64,000 nucleotides of DNA from Flavimaricola sp. (GCA_029255105.1 JAQWWH010000031.1:26716-90715), one strand, 5' to 3'; shown: positions 38,151 to 47,583, counted from the stretch's first letter. Numbers and translations are program-made. The notes: a model not told the origin generated them from the sequence alone.

Positions 38151-39418
38151 CAGTCCCTCATCTTTGCGCGGGTGGTCCAGCGTTTGCCGTGGGTGGCCTC
38201 GGAATAGTCACCCATCGGCAGGCTCACAGGCTTGTCGATGTGCCGGCGATGCTTGCCCAAGGTCCCGTTGGACACCATGGCCCCCAGAACATCCACGATG
38301 ACGCGGGTGCCCATTAGGGCCGTAATCTCGGACTGGTCGTAGGGGGGCGAAACTTCGACAAGTTCCATCCCGCAGATACCTTCGGCGGCAACCTTGGAGG
38401 CCAACGCCAGCGCCTCACGCGGGAGGAAGCCGCCAGGCTCTGGCCAGCCTGTGCCCGGAACGAAACCACAGTCGATGCTGTCGATGTCGAAGGACATATA
38501 GACCATGTCCACCCCGTCCCACGCCATTTCGAGCGCCATTTCGGCGGTCTTGTCGATGCCCATCTTTTCCATGTCCGACATGGTGATGATGTTTGTATGA
38601 CGCTCACGCGCGACCTTCACCGCCTCGCGCGGGACCTGCCAGCCGCCAATGCCGACCTGGACAAGGTTCTTGGCCGGAACGTTGGGCAGGTTGGTCGAAT
38701 GGAACCAGGGTGTGGTGTGCATCCTCTCGTCCAGGTCCTTTTCCTGAATGTCGGCGTGACGGTCGAAATGGACGATCCCGATCTTCTTGGAGGTGCATTC
38801 CGCAATGCCCCGCACACAAGGAAAGCCGATAGAGTGGTCACCCCCGATGATGATCGGCATGGAGCCTGAGGAAAACACATGGCTGACCGCCCGGCTGATC
38901 TGGTCAAAGGTCTTTTCGATATTGCCGGGGATCGTGAAGATGTCACCTGCGTCACACAGGCTCATTTCCTCACGCAGGTCGACGCCGATCTCGTAGTTGT
39001 AGGGCGTGTAAAGGGCGCTGATCTTGCGCACGCCCTGTGGTCCGAACCGGGTGCCGGGGCGGTAGGTGGTCCCACCGTCAAAGGGCGCGCCGAGGACGGT
39101 TGCGTCATACTCACCCACTTCAGTCACATCCTCGGCGTAGGGGGCCTTGAGGAAGGTGTTGATGCCTGCATAGTGCGGCAATTCTCCCCTGGCAAAGGTG
39201 GGGATATTGCGATCCTCGATGCTGTCGGCGGCGGTCAGCCCCATGCGGAGGGCCCATTGCCGCTCTTTTTCCCATTCGCCTTCGGGAATATCGGCCTCTT
39301 TCTGCATGGCCTTCCAACCCAGCAATTGGCTGAGGTCCGGGTGGTGGAACTGCCGGTCGCGGACCTTGCGGTCGGCGGGGTGGTGCGATCGGCTGCGGTC
39401 ACTGGGGCCGAAGAACAT
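38150..39418 (-). CDS. arginase/agmatinase-family ureohydrolase; candidate guanidine hydrolase (GdmH-like)
   Basis: Ureohydrolase metal motifs GGDHS, HFDRHADIQ, SFDIDSID; long N-terminal extension; FVPGTGWPEPGG; guanidine-I riboswitch-like leader on the operon. Confidence 0.88.
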   Translation of the reverse strand: MFFGPSDRSRSHHPADRKVRDRQFHHPDLSQLLGWKAMQKEADIPEGEWEKERQWALRMGLTAADSIEDRNIPTFARGELPHYAGINTFLKAPYAEDVTEVGEYDATVLGAPFDGGTTYRPGTRFGPQGVRKISALYTPYNYEIGVDLREEMSLCDAGDIFTIPGNIEKTFDQISRAVSHVFSSGSMPIIIGGDHSIGFPCVRGIAECTSKKIGIVHFDRHADIQEKDLDERMHTTPWFHSTNLPNVPAKNLVQVGIGGWQVPREAVKVARERHTNIITMSDMEKMGIDKTAEMALEMAWDGVDMVYMSFDIDSIDCGFVPGTGWPEPGGFLPREALALASKVAAEGICGMELVEVSPPYDQSEITALMGTRVIVDVLGAMVSNGTLGKHRRHIDKPVSLPMGDYSEATHGKRWTTRAKMRD

Positions 39419-40169
39419 TGGTTTCCTCCTGGATGGTTTGAAACGGGATGCCGTTGTTTCTGGCATCGAAATCGTAGGTGATGGTGGCGCCGTAGGCCTC
39501 GGGCGCTTGCGGGTCCCAGCGCGGTTTGTCGAAGACAAGGACCCGGTCGCCCAGCTTGAACCCTTCGGACAGGTCGTGGGTGACCATAAAGACGGTCATC
39601 TTTGTCTCGGCCCGCAGGGCCTGCAGAAAGTCATGCATCGCCAGCCGGGTGCCCGGATCAAGCGCGCCGAAGGGCTCGTCCAGCAACAGGATACGCGGAC
39701 GGCTGGCGAGGGCCTGACCAATGGCAAGCCGTTGCTGCATCCCGCCTGACAGGGCCGACGGATATTGATCCGCCACATGCGACAGGCCGATCCGGGCCAG
39801 CGTCTCGTCCGCGCGTTCGCGTGCCGCCGCTTTGGCCCTGCCCCACAGACTGCCAAGCCGCGTCGTGCGAAACGCCTCTGCCGCGACCAGATTGTCGCGA
39901 ACGGTCATATGCGGAAAGACAGAGTAGCGCTGGAACACCACCCCCCGGTCCGGACCGGGTTCCCGGGCCGGTGCGGCCCCCGCAATGCTGATTTCGCCCC
40001 GGGTTGGCTGCTCTTGCGCCAGAAGCAGGCGCAGGAAGGTGGACTTGCCACAGCCCGATGCCCCGACGATCGAGATGAATTCCCCTTCGGCCACATCGAT
40101 GTTGACCCGTTCGAGGATCGGGCGGTGGCCGTAAAACTGGAACAGATCGCGGACCGAGACAAAGCTCAT
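39399..40169 (-). CDS. NitT/TauT-type ABC transporter ATP-binding protein
   Basis: VGASGCGKSTFLRLLLAQEQPTRGEI; LSGGMQQRLAIGQALASRPRILLLDEPFGALDPGTRLAMHDFL. Confidence 0.92.
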   Translation of the reverse strand: MSFVSVRDLFQFYGHRPILERVNIDVAEGEFISIVGASGCGKSTFLRLLLAQEQPTRGEISIAGAAPAREPGPDRGVVFQRYSVFPHMTVRDNLVAAEAFRTTRLGSLWGRAKAAARERADETLARIGLSHVADQYPSALSGGMQQRLAIGQALASRPRILLLDEPFGALDPGTRLAMHDFLQALRAETKMTVFMVTHDLSEGFKLGDRVLVFDKPRWDPQAPEAYGATITYDFDARNNGIPFQTIQEETNVLRPQ

Positions 40170-40981
40170 AATCCGCCCTCCCCGACCCAGGGGTAAAGCC
40201 GGTTTGACAGCCAGCGCAGGGCCCAGTCCATCAGGAAGGCCAGCAAGGTGATCCAGGCGACATAGGTCAGGATGATGTCCATCGCCAAATAGCGCCGGAC
40301 AAGGAAGATGCGGTAGCCAAGCCCGTTTTCGGCGGCAATCGCCTCGGCTGCGATAAGGAAAAGCCAAGCAGGACCAAGCGACAGGCGCACGGCCTGTATC
40401 AGGCGCGGCATGATCTGCGGCAAGGCAACCCTGAGAGCGATGACCGCGCTTGAGGCGCCAAGGGTTTGTGCCTTGATCAGCTGTTCGGACGGGATCTCGA
40501 TCACCCGTTGCGACAGGTCGCGGATCAGGAAGGGGGTTATTCCGATGACGATCAGGGCGACCTTCGACAGTTCACCCAGACCGAAGGTTATAAAGAGTAT
40601 TGGTAACAGAGCGAGAGGAGGCACCATGGAGACGACAGCGGTAAACCCTGCAAGCCCCGCCCGGATCAGAGGGATCAGGCCAATGGCGAGGCCAGAGATC
40701 AGGCCTATGCTGGCCGCAATGCCGACGCCGATGGCAAGCCGCTTAAGGCTGGCCGCCGTGTCATCCCAAAACAGGATGCGCCCCGACCGCCGGTCCCCTT
40801 CCGTCACCAGACGCTCGGCCGTGGCGACGATCTGGGAAGGGGCGGGCAAGAGTTTGTCCGCCGGGTTTTCCGCCCGGCGGATATCAGAGCCAATGGCATA
40901 GGCCAGGACGACTGCCACAAATGGCAGGATCATCAGAAAGGCTGCGAAGGCCCGTCCTGGATGTCGATTTATCCAGCGCAT
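40166..40981 (-). CDS. NitT/TauT-type ABC transporter permease
   Basis: SsuC/TauC-like TM protein: LAIGVGIAASIGLISGLAIGLIP...MVPPLALLPILFITFGLGELSKVALIVIGITPFLIRDL. Confidence 0.92.
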   Translation of the reverse strand: MRWINRHPGRAFAAFLMILPFVAVVLAYAIGSDIRRAENPADKLLPAPSQIVATAERLVTEGDRRSGRILFWDDTAASLKRLAIGVGIAASIGLISGLAIGLIPLIRAGLAGFTAVVSMVPPLALLPILFITFGLGELSKVALIVIGITPFLIRDLSQRVIEIPSEQLIKAQTLGASSAVIALRVALPQIMPRLIQAVRLSLGPAWLFLIAAEAIAAENGLGYRIFLVRRYLAMDIILTYVAWITLLAFLMDWALRWLSNRLYPWVGEGGL

Positions 40982-41005
40982 GTCAGGGCCCCTGGCCTTT
41001 TGCCC

Positions 41006-42061
41006 TTACAGTCCGCCGTCAGCCGCCATCTGCATGTAGGTCGTGTCAAAGCGGAACTGCACGTTGTTGGCATCCCCTGTGACCGTACCGTCCGGGTAGG
41101 CCACGCCGACAAAGTCCGCCGAAGGCGCACCTTCGCCAAGGATGCCCTTGTCGAACAGGAACTCTGCCACGCTGACCATGGTGGCGGGCAACTCTGCACT
41201 TTGGGTAAAGGCGACAGCGGCGACGGGGTCGTAGAACATTTCGGTCGAGGCGAGCTGGGCGTTGTAGCCCGCCAGATCGGTACCCGAGGCTTCGGCCATT
41301 GCTGTCAGCGCCTCTTCGTCGCCGGCCACCATGAGGGCCATGGTTTCGTACCAGGCACCCACAAGGGCCTTGCCAAAGTCGGGGTTTGCCTCAAGCACCT
41401 CGGTGTTGACGACCATCAGGTCGATGATCTCGCCGGGGATGTCAGAGCTGTCGAAAAGCATGTTTGCCCCCGGCTCTTCCATGATGGCACTGACGAGGGG
41501 GTTCCAGGTGACGACGGCCTGAACCTCATCGGCGGCAAAGGCGGCGATCATGTCGGCGTCAGAGGTGTTGATGACCCCGTCGAGGTCCCGTTCGGACAGG
41601 CCTACGCTGTCCAGGCCCCGCGCCAGCAGGTAGTGCGAGACGGACAACTCCACCAGGTTCACCGGCAGGCCGGCGAGCGAGGTCAGGTCGCCTTCGCCCT
41701 TGAGGATGACGGCGTCGTTGCCGTTGGAATAGTCGCCCACGATCAGGGCCGTGGTGTCGACACCGCCGCCGGAAGGAATGGACAGGGTGTCCATGTTCGT
41801 CGCGGACACGCCGTCAAACGCGCCAGCTGTGTATTGGTTGATCGACTCGATATAGTCGTTGATCTGCACAATCTCGACATCGATGCCGTATTTGTCGGCC
41901 CAGCGATCCATGATGCCGCTGTCTTCCATGTAGCCCCAGGGCATCCAGCCGACATAGATCGACCAGGCAATACGGAATTCGGTCTTTTCCTGTGCGATGG
42001 CAGCAGGGGCCGTCAAAATGGACGATGCGGCGGCGGTCAATAGTAGCGTTCTAAATGTCAT
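41006..42061 (-). CDS. NitT/TauT-type ABC transporter substrate-binding protein (candidate guanidine-binding)
   Basis: Signal peptide MTFRTLLLTAAASSILTAPAAIAQEK; FRIAWSIYVGWMPWGYMEDSGIMDRWADKYGIDVEIVQINDYIESINQYTAGAFDGVSATNMD. Confidence 0.9.
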   Translation of the reverse strand: MTFRTLLLTAAASSILTAPAAIAQEKTEFRIAWSIYVGWMPWGYMEDSGIMDRWADKYGIDVEIVQINDYIESINQYTAGAFDGVSATNMDTLSIPSGGGVDTTALIVGDYSNGNDAVILKGEGDLTSLAGLPVNLVELSVSHYLLARGLDSVGLSERDLDGVINTSDADMIAAFAADEVQAVVTWNPLVSAIMEEPGANMLFDSSDIPGEIIDLMVVNTEVLEANPDFGKALVGAWYETMALMVAGDEEALTAMAEASGTDLAGYNAQLASTEMFYDPVAAVAFTQSAELPATMVSVAEFLFDKGILGEGAPSADFVGVAYPDGTVTGDANNVQFRFDTTYMQMAADGGL

Positions 42062-42145
42062 GGCAATCTCCTGATCCGTACGTTCCACCAAGGTGACGTC
42101 AGAAGGCGGCCATAGGCAGAACGGGACGAGAGACAGGCCAACCTT

Positions 42146-42260
42146 TGCAGTGCTCTCCCGGGTTTTTGCCCCGCCGTGTACCCAGCGCGATTTGGCCCGC
42201 CGGGCGGCGTCTCTCGGTCCTGACCCGCGGAAAATGCGGCGGAACCCTAGACACCCTGCA
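42146..42260 (-). ncRNA. guanidine-I (ykkC) riboswitch aptamer
   Basis: Minus-strand RNA UGCAGGGUGUCUAGGGUUCCGCCGCAUUUUCCGCGGGUCAGGACCGAGAGACGCCGCCCGGCGGGCCAAAUCGCGCUGGGUACACGGCGGGGCAAAAACCCGGGAGAGCACUGCA: CUAGGGUUCCG, ACCGAGAG, ACACGG and GGG-AAAA-CCCGGGAGAG in the ykkC order, with UGCAG/CUGCA closing ends. Confidence 0.88.
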
Positions 42261-42418
42261 GGTTCAATTGGTCTTGTGACGGACAGATTCGCAAAGGAAA
42301 GGCTGGGCCATGTCACCAGCCATGCAAAGCATTGCCTGTATTTTGTGCGGCTGGGGCTAAAATGCCCCCTGCTCAGGCGCTCTCTGCCTGAAGATGCCGC
42401 CGCTTTAGGCGATTGGTG

Positions 42419-42964
42419 TCAGGGCGTCGTGCGACACCAAAGGCCTTCGATCAGCACATCGGACTTCTGCCCGACGTGAAACACAAAGTATGTGGCGGTT
42501 GCACTTGGCCGGACCATGACGCCGGGCCGGACCGCCAACTCTGCCGCGGACAGAAATCCGCTATCCTGCGGTAAGGGTGCGGCGTTTACCATTTGGGCTG
42601 GCGATACCACCACATCGACCTCGGGCCGTCCACGTGCAAGCGATCCCGCTGTGATAAGGACAGGTTGAGCATTGGGATGACGGTTGAGAAAGTCCTCATC
42701 AAGGTCAATTCGGTCTACCATCATCACCGGGACATAAGCACCCGATGCAAGCCGGACCTTGTCGCGACGACGCAGCGCCTCGAGCGGCATCAGTCCGATG
42801 TCAGTCAACACACGGGCCTTGCCCTGAAAACCAGGCAGGTCCCATGGTCGCTTTTGTGGAGCAGGTCTTTGCTTGGCAACAGTTTGAACCGGAGCCGGCG
42901 CTTGAGCCAGAACGCGTGCAAGAACTTCTGCCTCGCTCATCATGCTTTTCTCGATGCCACCCAT
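42419..42964 (-). CDS. Hint (hedgehog/intein) domain protein
   Basis: LPGFQGKARVLTDIGLMPLEALRRRDKVRLASGAYVPVMMVDRIDLDEDFLNRHPNAQPVLITAGSLARGRPEVDVVVSPAQMV, similar to roseobacter Hint-domain proteins. Confidence 0.65.
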   Translation of the reverse strand: MGGIEKSMMSEAEVLARVLAQAPAPVQTVAKQRPAPQKRPWDLPGFQGKARVLTDIGLMPLEALRRRDKVRLASGAYVPVMMVDRIDLDEDFLNRHPNAQPVLITAGSLARGRPEVDVVVSPAQMVNAAPLPQDSGFLSAAELAVRPGVMVRPSATATYFVFHVGQKSDVLIEGLWCRTTP

Positions 42965-43218
42965 GGATAAATGCTCCTTCACTGCAAAAACGATGACCAA
43001 AAGAAGTGACTAAAGATACGACCGCCACTGCGGCGTCACCGGGTCGAGTTTCTGTATGGCGGAACAAGATGGCTTGGGCAGGACGAGATATTGGCAAGAC
43101 TGCGAGCTTCGGGACACCGCAGGAACGGACAGTTTCCAATAGAGCTACCTTGAAGATCTGACAGTTGGTCAAGTCATGAAATAAGCATCAACTGGCATGA
43201 GGGCGTCGGATCAAAAGA

Positions 43219-44682
43219 TCAGGAGGCCTTTCTGTCGATCTTCTTCTCGTCCAGGCCACCGTCGTGCAGCGTGAAGATGCCGCGCTTGGAGGCGCTTGTC
43301 GTACCATCTTCTGTCTTGTCAGAGGCCTCGCAACGAGCGACTTCGAGGAGGAATGTCGTACCAGGACCCTTGTTCTTGATGTAGTCGATCAAGCCATCGT
43401 GCGCTTCCATGATGCGCTTGGAAATGTTCATCCCAAGCCCGGTCCCGCCGAAATGCCGATTGTCGGAAGAGTCGACTTGGCTGAACTGGTCGAAGACCCT
43501 GTCGTGATCGTCCTCGGAGAGTCCGATCCCCTCGTCGACAATCTCGATGCGTACAATCTGGTTTTCGACCGTTGCCCGGACAATGATCTTTCCTTCGGGA
43601 TATGAAAACTTGGCCGCATTGGACAGCATATTGGCCAAGACCTGCTCGACCCTTGTTTGATCGGCACGGATGAAAACATCGTTCGGGGGGGGCTCCAATT
43701 CTACGGAGACCTTGCAAGTATGCGCGAAGGGGGTGTTCGCGTTGACGGCATTTGTAAGGAGCTGGGCCAGGTTGACCGGCTTAAACTTGAAGGCCATCTT
43801 GCCAGACTCGATGCTTTGCAGGTCGAGGATTTCCTCGATCAGCAAATTTAGGCGCACACTGTTGCGCTGTGCAATCGTCAGGACGCTGCTGACCTTGTCA
43901 GGAATTTCGCCCAGCGCGCCAGAGTTGGCGATGTCGAGCGAGCCTTTGATGGATGCCAAGGGAGTCCGCAACTCATGGCTGACCGTGGACAGGAACTCGG
44001 ACTTGGCACGATAGGCCATCTTTGTCTTTTCATGCTCGACCTTGAGGGCGTCCAACGCTTGAACATTGGCACGATAGAAATTCAGGTAGATGCGCGAACA
44101 GTCCACGATGAAGTATAGGACAAAGATGCTCGTGAAGAACTGCGTCCAGAGTTCCGATTGCAGTGGCGCACTGGTCATCCAGATGTCGCGGATCGGGATA
44201 AACAGAAAGACTAGCCCATAGATGATGAGTCGCAGCACAAGTACGGACACCAGGTGGTGGTTGTTCATTGCAGCAAACAGTGCGGCCGCAAACAGTAAGA
44301 ACAAGGGCATGAAATGGGTCGTAGGTCCCTGGCCCATCGCGATGCCGAGCGAGAAGAAGCTGATCACGCTCGCACTAAGGATGGTGCCAAAGTATATCTT
44401 GTAAAGAAAGCGCTTGGCGGTTCGACTATCCTGGCCGCGCCAACGGCGGATCTGAAGGAAGATCCAGTAGTCGTAGGCCTCGGACAAAACGATCAGCACC
44501 AGCGTCGTGATCGCAATCCACGCCTCGTAATAGAACGCCGCAAGGCCGATCGCAGCGGCAAAAATCATTTGCCGCTGCGCAAACAGCCTCAGACCGACAG
44601 CCGAATAGTGCCGCATCTGACGGATCAGCTTTTGCGTCTCTTCAGATGATGAACCAGCGTTGGCCTGGGTAGGCGATGTCAT
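43219..44682 (-). CDS. membrane sensor histidine kinase
   Basis: Several TM segments then SEFLSTVSHELRTPLASIKGSLDIA, MLSNAAKFSYPEGKI, DEGIGLSEDDHDRVFDQF, FGGTGLGMNISKRIMEAH. Confidence 0.95.
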   Translation of the reverse strand: MTSPTQANAGSSSEETQKLIRQMRHYSAVGLRLFAQRQMIFAAAIGLAAFYYEAWIAITTLVLIVLSEAYDYWIFLQIRRWRGQDSRTAKRFLYKIYFGTILSASVISFFSLGIAMGQGPTTHFMPLFLLFAAALFAAMNNHHLVSVLVLRLIIYGLVFLFIPIRDIWMTSAPLQSELWTQFFTSIFVLYFIVDCSRIYLNFYRANVQALDALKVEHEKTKMAYRAKSEFLSTVSHELRTPLASIKGSLDIANSGALGEIPDKVSSVLTIAQRNSVRLNLLIEEILDLQSIESGKMAFKFKPVNLAQLLTNAVNANTPFAHTCKVSVELEPPPNDVFIRADQTRVEQVLANMLSNAAKFSYPEGKIIVRATVENQIVRIEIVDEGIGLSEDDHDRVFDQFSQVDSSDNRHFGGTGLGMNISKRIMEAHDGLIDYIKNKGPGTTFLLEVARCEASDKTEDGTTSASKRGIFTLHDGGLDEKKIDRKAS

Positions 44683-44931
44683 GTTCTATCCGTTCAATGT
44701 GCGGATAATCGCTCAACCAAGAGCCATTTCCGTTCAAAATGCTATTCGTCCGATTTGCGTTGTGCAACTATGGGTTGCGGTTCGGCTACGGCGCAATGAT
44801 CAAATTAGCGGTCTCATACTGTGGGTTTCTCAACACGATAATCAGATATTGCAGGTAGTTGTGGGCGCTAGTGTGGCCAAAACATGTAACTTCCGTTTTT
44901 TTGGGATCAATAATAAGTTTGAGGCATTTTG

Positions 44932-45687
44932 ATGGGCATACCCGTAGAGGCGCAGGCGACAGCCAGGGCACTCGCAGTATTTCCAGAGTTGGTTCCGCAA
45001 GACAGTCTGTGGACGGACTCTCGACAACCATTGCGTCGGCTCAAGCGGTCAAAGCCGGTTGTGGTCAATCACGATATTTCGCCCAATCACGCGCGTTTGC
45101 GCGCAAGTACCTTGTCGTTCAGCAACCTCCATCATCATGGCGAGTTGATGATTGACTACCTGCGTGCGCGTCGGGAAACATTCATCGACACCAAGGGATG
45201 GGACCTGCCCCAGGTGGACGGTATGGAATTCGATCAATACGACACACCTTACGCGCGCTGGATCGTTCTTCATGAGTATGGAGAAGTGATGGCCGGAGTG
45301 CGGTTGATCCCCACAGATCGTACCTGCGGCCTTCACAGCTACATGATACGGGATGCGCAGCTGGGTCTTCTGCCCAACATTCCAAGTGACCTTTTGTATA
45401 TGGACGCGCCGACAAAACCCTACATCTGGGAGGCGACGCGCCTCTTTGTCGTGCCGTCTGTTCCTTCAAATCGGCGGATCGCAATCCAGACGCTTCTGAT
45501 GCAACAGATGTCATCGACGGCCCGAGATCTTGGCGCGAGCCATGTCATCGGGATCGTGCCGGCAGTGTTCAGCCGGTGGATGACGCGGTTGGGTCTCCTA
45601 AGCGCGTTGCCGGTGGGCCGGTTTATGGATTTCGACAACGAAAAAAGCCAGGCCGCCCTGATGAACGTATCGCTACAATCCTCCTGA
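44932..45687 (+). CDS. acyl-homoserine-lactone synthase (LuxI family)
   Basis: RRETFIDTKGWDLP...MEFDQYDTPYARWIVLHEYGEVMAGVRLIPTD...YIWEATRLFVVP matches LuxI invariant positions (R, F, W, D, D, R, E); start codon uncertain. Confidence 0.87.
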   Translation: MGIPVEAQATARALAVFPELVPQDSLWTDSRQPLRRLKRSKPVVVNHDISPNHARLRASTLSFSNLHHHGELMIDYLRARRETFIDTKGWDLPQVDGMEFDQYDTPYARWIVLHEYGEVMAGVRLIPTDRTCGLHSYMIRDAQLGLLPNIPSDLLYMDAPTKPYIWEATRLFVVPSVPSNRRIAIQTLLMQQMSSTARDLGASHVIGIVPAVFSRWMTRLGLLSALPVGRFMDFDNEKSQAALMNVSLQSS

Positions 45688-45713
45688 CGACCTATCCAAA
45701 TGGGGCGGTTCCC

Positions 45714-45746
45714 GCGGCTTAGGACTATTCTGAGCCGCGGGAGAGC
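45714..45746. terminator. strong hairpin downstream of luxI
   Basis: tcccgcggcttaggactattctgagccgcggga: 13-bp stem with one GU pair; no clear T-run. Confidence 0.5.
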
Positions 45747-46271
45747 GTCGGATGAATTCCGCCGATTGCCCAAAAATTAGGCGCCGCAAAGGTGGCACTT
45801 TCCAGCCTGCCAGATCAACGACACAATCCCGACACCAACACGCCCAGGTTGTTAAAGGCAGCCGAAAACCCGGTGCCATCCCAATGGCCCCGGATCGCCG
45901 CCGATAGACGATACCGTCAGAATGCCACGTTTCCAGACGAGCGGATTGGCGGTGAAGCGCGGTCGAGTGGTGCGGGCGCCTTACCCTGCCGGCCTTCAGT
46001 CGGCCGCAGGCGCCGCAACTTGCCTCCTTCCCGGCTGTTCGCTACCGTTTGAATTCACGGGTGCCGGAGCGCGCCTCGGTCCTGTGGCGTAATCGGCGGT
46101 GAAATGTCCGGGCTGGCGTCGATCATCGTTGCTTCGACTGCCTGTTCTGCAAGGGTTGGAATTTCGCGCATCGCGAAGTTGGCGCGTCGTTGGAAGGTTC
46201 ATAAAGATGTTCGACCCCGCCCAACACCGGAACGGACAAGGCGCGACATGAGTGAAGAGTTGGTTTGAAGA

Positions 46272-46664
46272 ATGACAACAAAGGTAAGCGTTCCGGTCTC
46301 GTTCGGTGAACTTTTTGATAAGATCACCATCCTCAGGATCAAGTCAGAGCTGATCCACGACCCCGAAAAGCTTCGGAACATAAACACGGAACTGGCCGCT
46401 CTTTCGAGCGCGGCCAAGGAATGTGTCCCTGATGCGCCCGACGTTTCTGACCTGGTCGAGACCCTTTACAAGATAAATCGACGCCTCTGGGATATTGAGG
46501 ACGGCAAGCGCGATGCAGAGCGTCGGAAAGCCTTTGACGCCGACTTCATCGAATTGGCCCGGCAGGTGTATATTCAGAACGACCGTCGGGCCGACATCAA
46601 GCGGCAGATCAACCTCGCCCTGGGGTCAGAGATCATCGAAGAGAAGTCCTACGGCAAGTATTGA
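46272..46664 (+). CDS. DUF6165-like conserved protein
   Basis: VSVPVSFGELFDKITILRIKSELIHDPEKLRNINTELAALSSA...; family assignment from memory. Confidence 0.65.
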   Translation: MTTKVSVPVSFGELFDKITILRIKSELIHDPEKLRNINTELAALSSAAKECVPDAPDVSDLVETLYKINRRLWDIEDGKRDAERRKAFDADFIELARQVYIQNDRRADIKRQINLALGSEIIEEKSYGKY

Positions 46665-46704
46665 GACCCATCTAGCCCTCGCTCCTCGCCTCCTGAGCCC
46701 CGTT

Positions 46705-47583
46705 TCAACTGCGCTGCGCCGCGAGCTTCCACCGGCGATGCGTCCACATCCATTGTCCCGGATGTTTGCGGACCATCGCCTCAAGGCTATCGTTCAACGC
46801 CTGCGTCATGACATCGGGATCATCGACAGGGACCGGTGGCTCAAAGACCAGATCAAAGGTCAGACCGTCAGGCTGCCGGACACCATAAACAGGGATGAGG
46901 ACGGCGTTGTACCTGATGGCCAGCCGTGCGGCCGAGGTTGACGTGGCCGCCGGCAGACCAAAAAATGTCAGCGGCGCGCCGTTGTGAACATGCTGATCCG
47001 CCATGATTGCAATGCTGTTTCCGCCCTTGAGATGGCGCACCATGTCCGACGTGCCTGTGGCGCCACGGGCAAATGTGGGGCCAATCTCTTCCAACGCGTT
47101 GCGATGGTAACGCTCGAAGAACGGGTTGTTGAAGGGACGGTACAAAACACCGACCGAGTAGCCCTTTGCCCGCAGCGCCATCCGGGGTGCTGCATAATTA
47201 CCAAAGTGGCCCGAGAAGAAGACAGTCGGTCGCCCGGCCTCGTACGCCTCGAGGAACGCTTCCCAACCCGGACCACCAAGTGGCAGTCGCGCGCAATGGG
47301 CCGAGAACTCTGCAAGAGAGTAGTTCTCGATCGTGGTCCGCCCCATGTTGTCGGTGACCGACTGGCAAAGCAGACGCACGTCCGGTTCGGACATGTCTGG
47401 CCAGACGAGGCCAAGGTTTTCCCGGACCCTATTGTTGTACGAGGATATCGGCCCAACCAGCCGGGCCATTACCTGGCCAAAGAACCGCACCCGTTGCGGA
47501 TAGGGCATTGCCATCGCTGCCGCGATAAATCCCCGCGCCGCCCAAAAGGAGATCCAGTCCAAGGGGATATTGCGACGTTTCAT
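46705..47583 (-). CDS. lysophospholipid/lauroyl acyltransferase family (LpxL/HtrB-like)
   Basis: FFSGHFGNYAAPRMALRAKGYSVGVLYRPFNNPFFERYHRNAL; IAIMADQHVHNGAPLTFFGLPAATSTSAARLAIRYNAVLIPVYGVR. Confidence 0.9.
   Translation of the reverse strand: MKRRNIPLDWISFWAARGFIAAAMAMPYPQRVRFFGQVMARLVGPISSYNNRVRENLGLVWPDMSEPDVRLLCQSVTDNMGRTTIENYSLAEFSAHCARLPLGGPGWEAFLEAYEAGRPTVFFSGHFGNYAAPRMALRAKGYSVGVLYRPFNNPFFERYHRNALEEIGPTFARGATGTSDMVRHLKGGNSIAIMADQHVHNGAPLTFFGLPAATSTSAARLAIRYNAVLIPVYGVRQPDGLTFDLVFEPPVPVDDPDVMTQALNDSLEAMVRKHPGQWMWTHRRWKLAAQRS

Noticed and set aside
38150-39418. Simple agmatinase assignment
   Set aside because: The operon context (ykkC-like riboswitch, ABC importer, His-rich partner) and the divergent motifs favour guanidine hydrolase, so agmatinase is kept only as the family-level label.
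45792-46052. Plus-strand ORF of 86 aa after luxI
   Set aside because: Composition looks like translated non-coding DNA (Arg/Pro-rich), with no recognisable domain.
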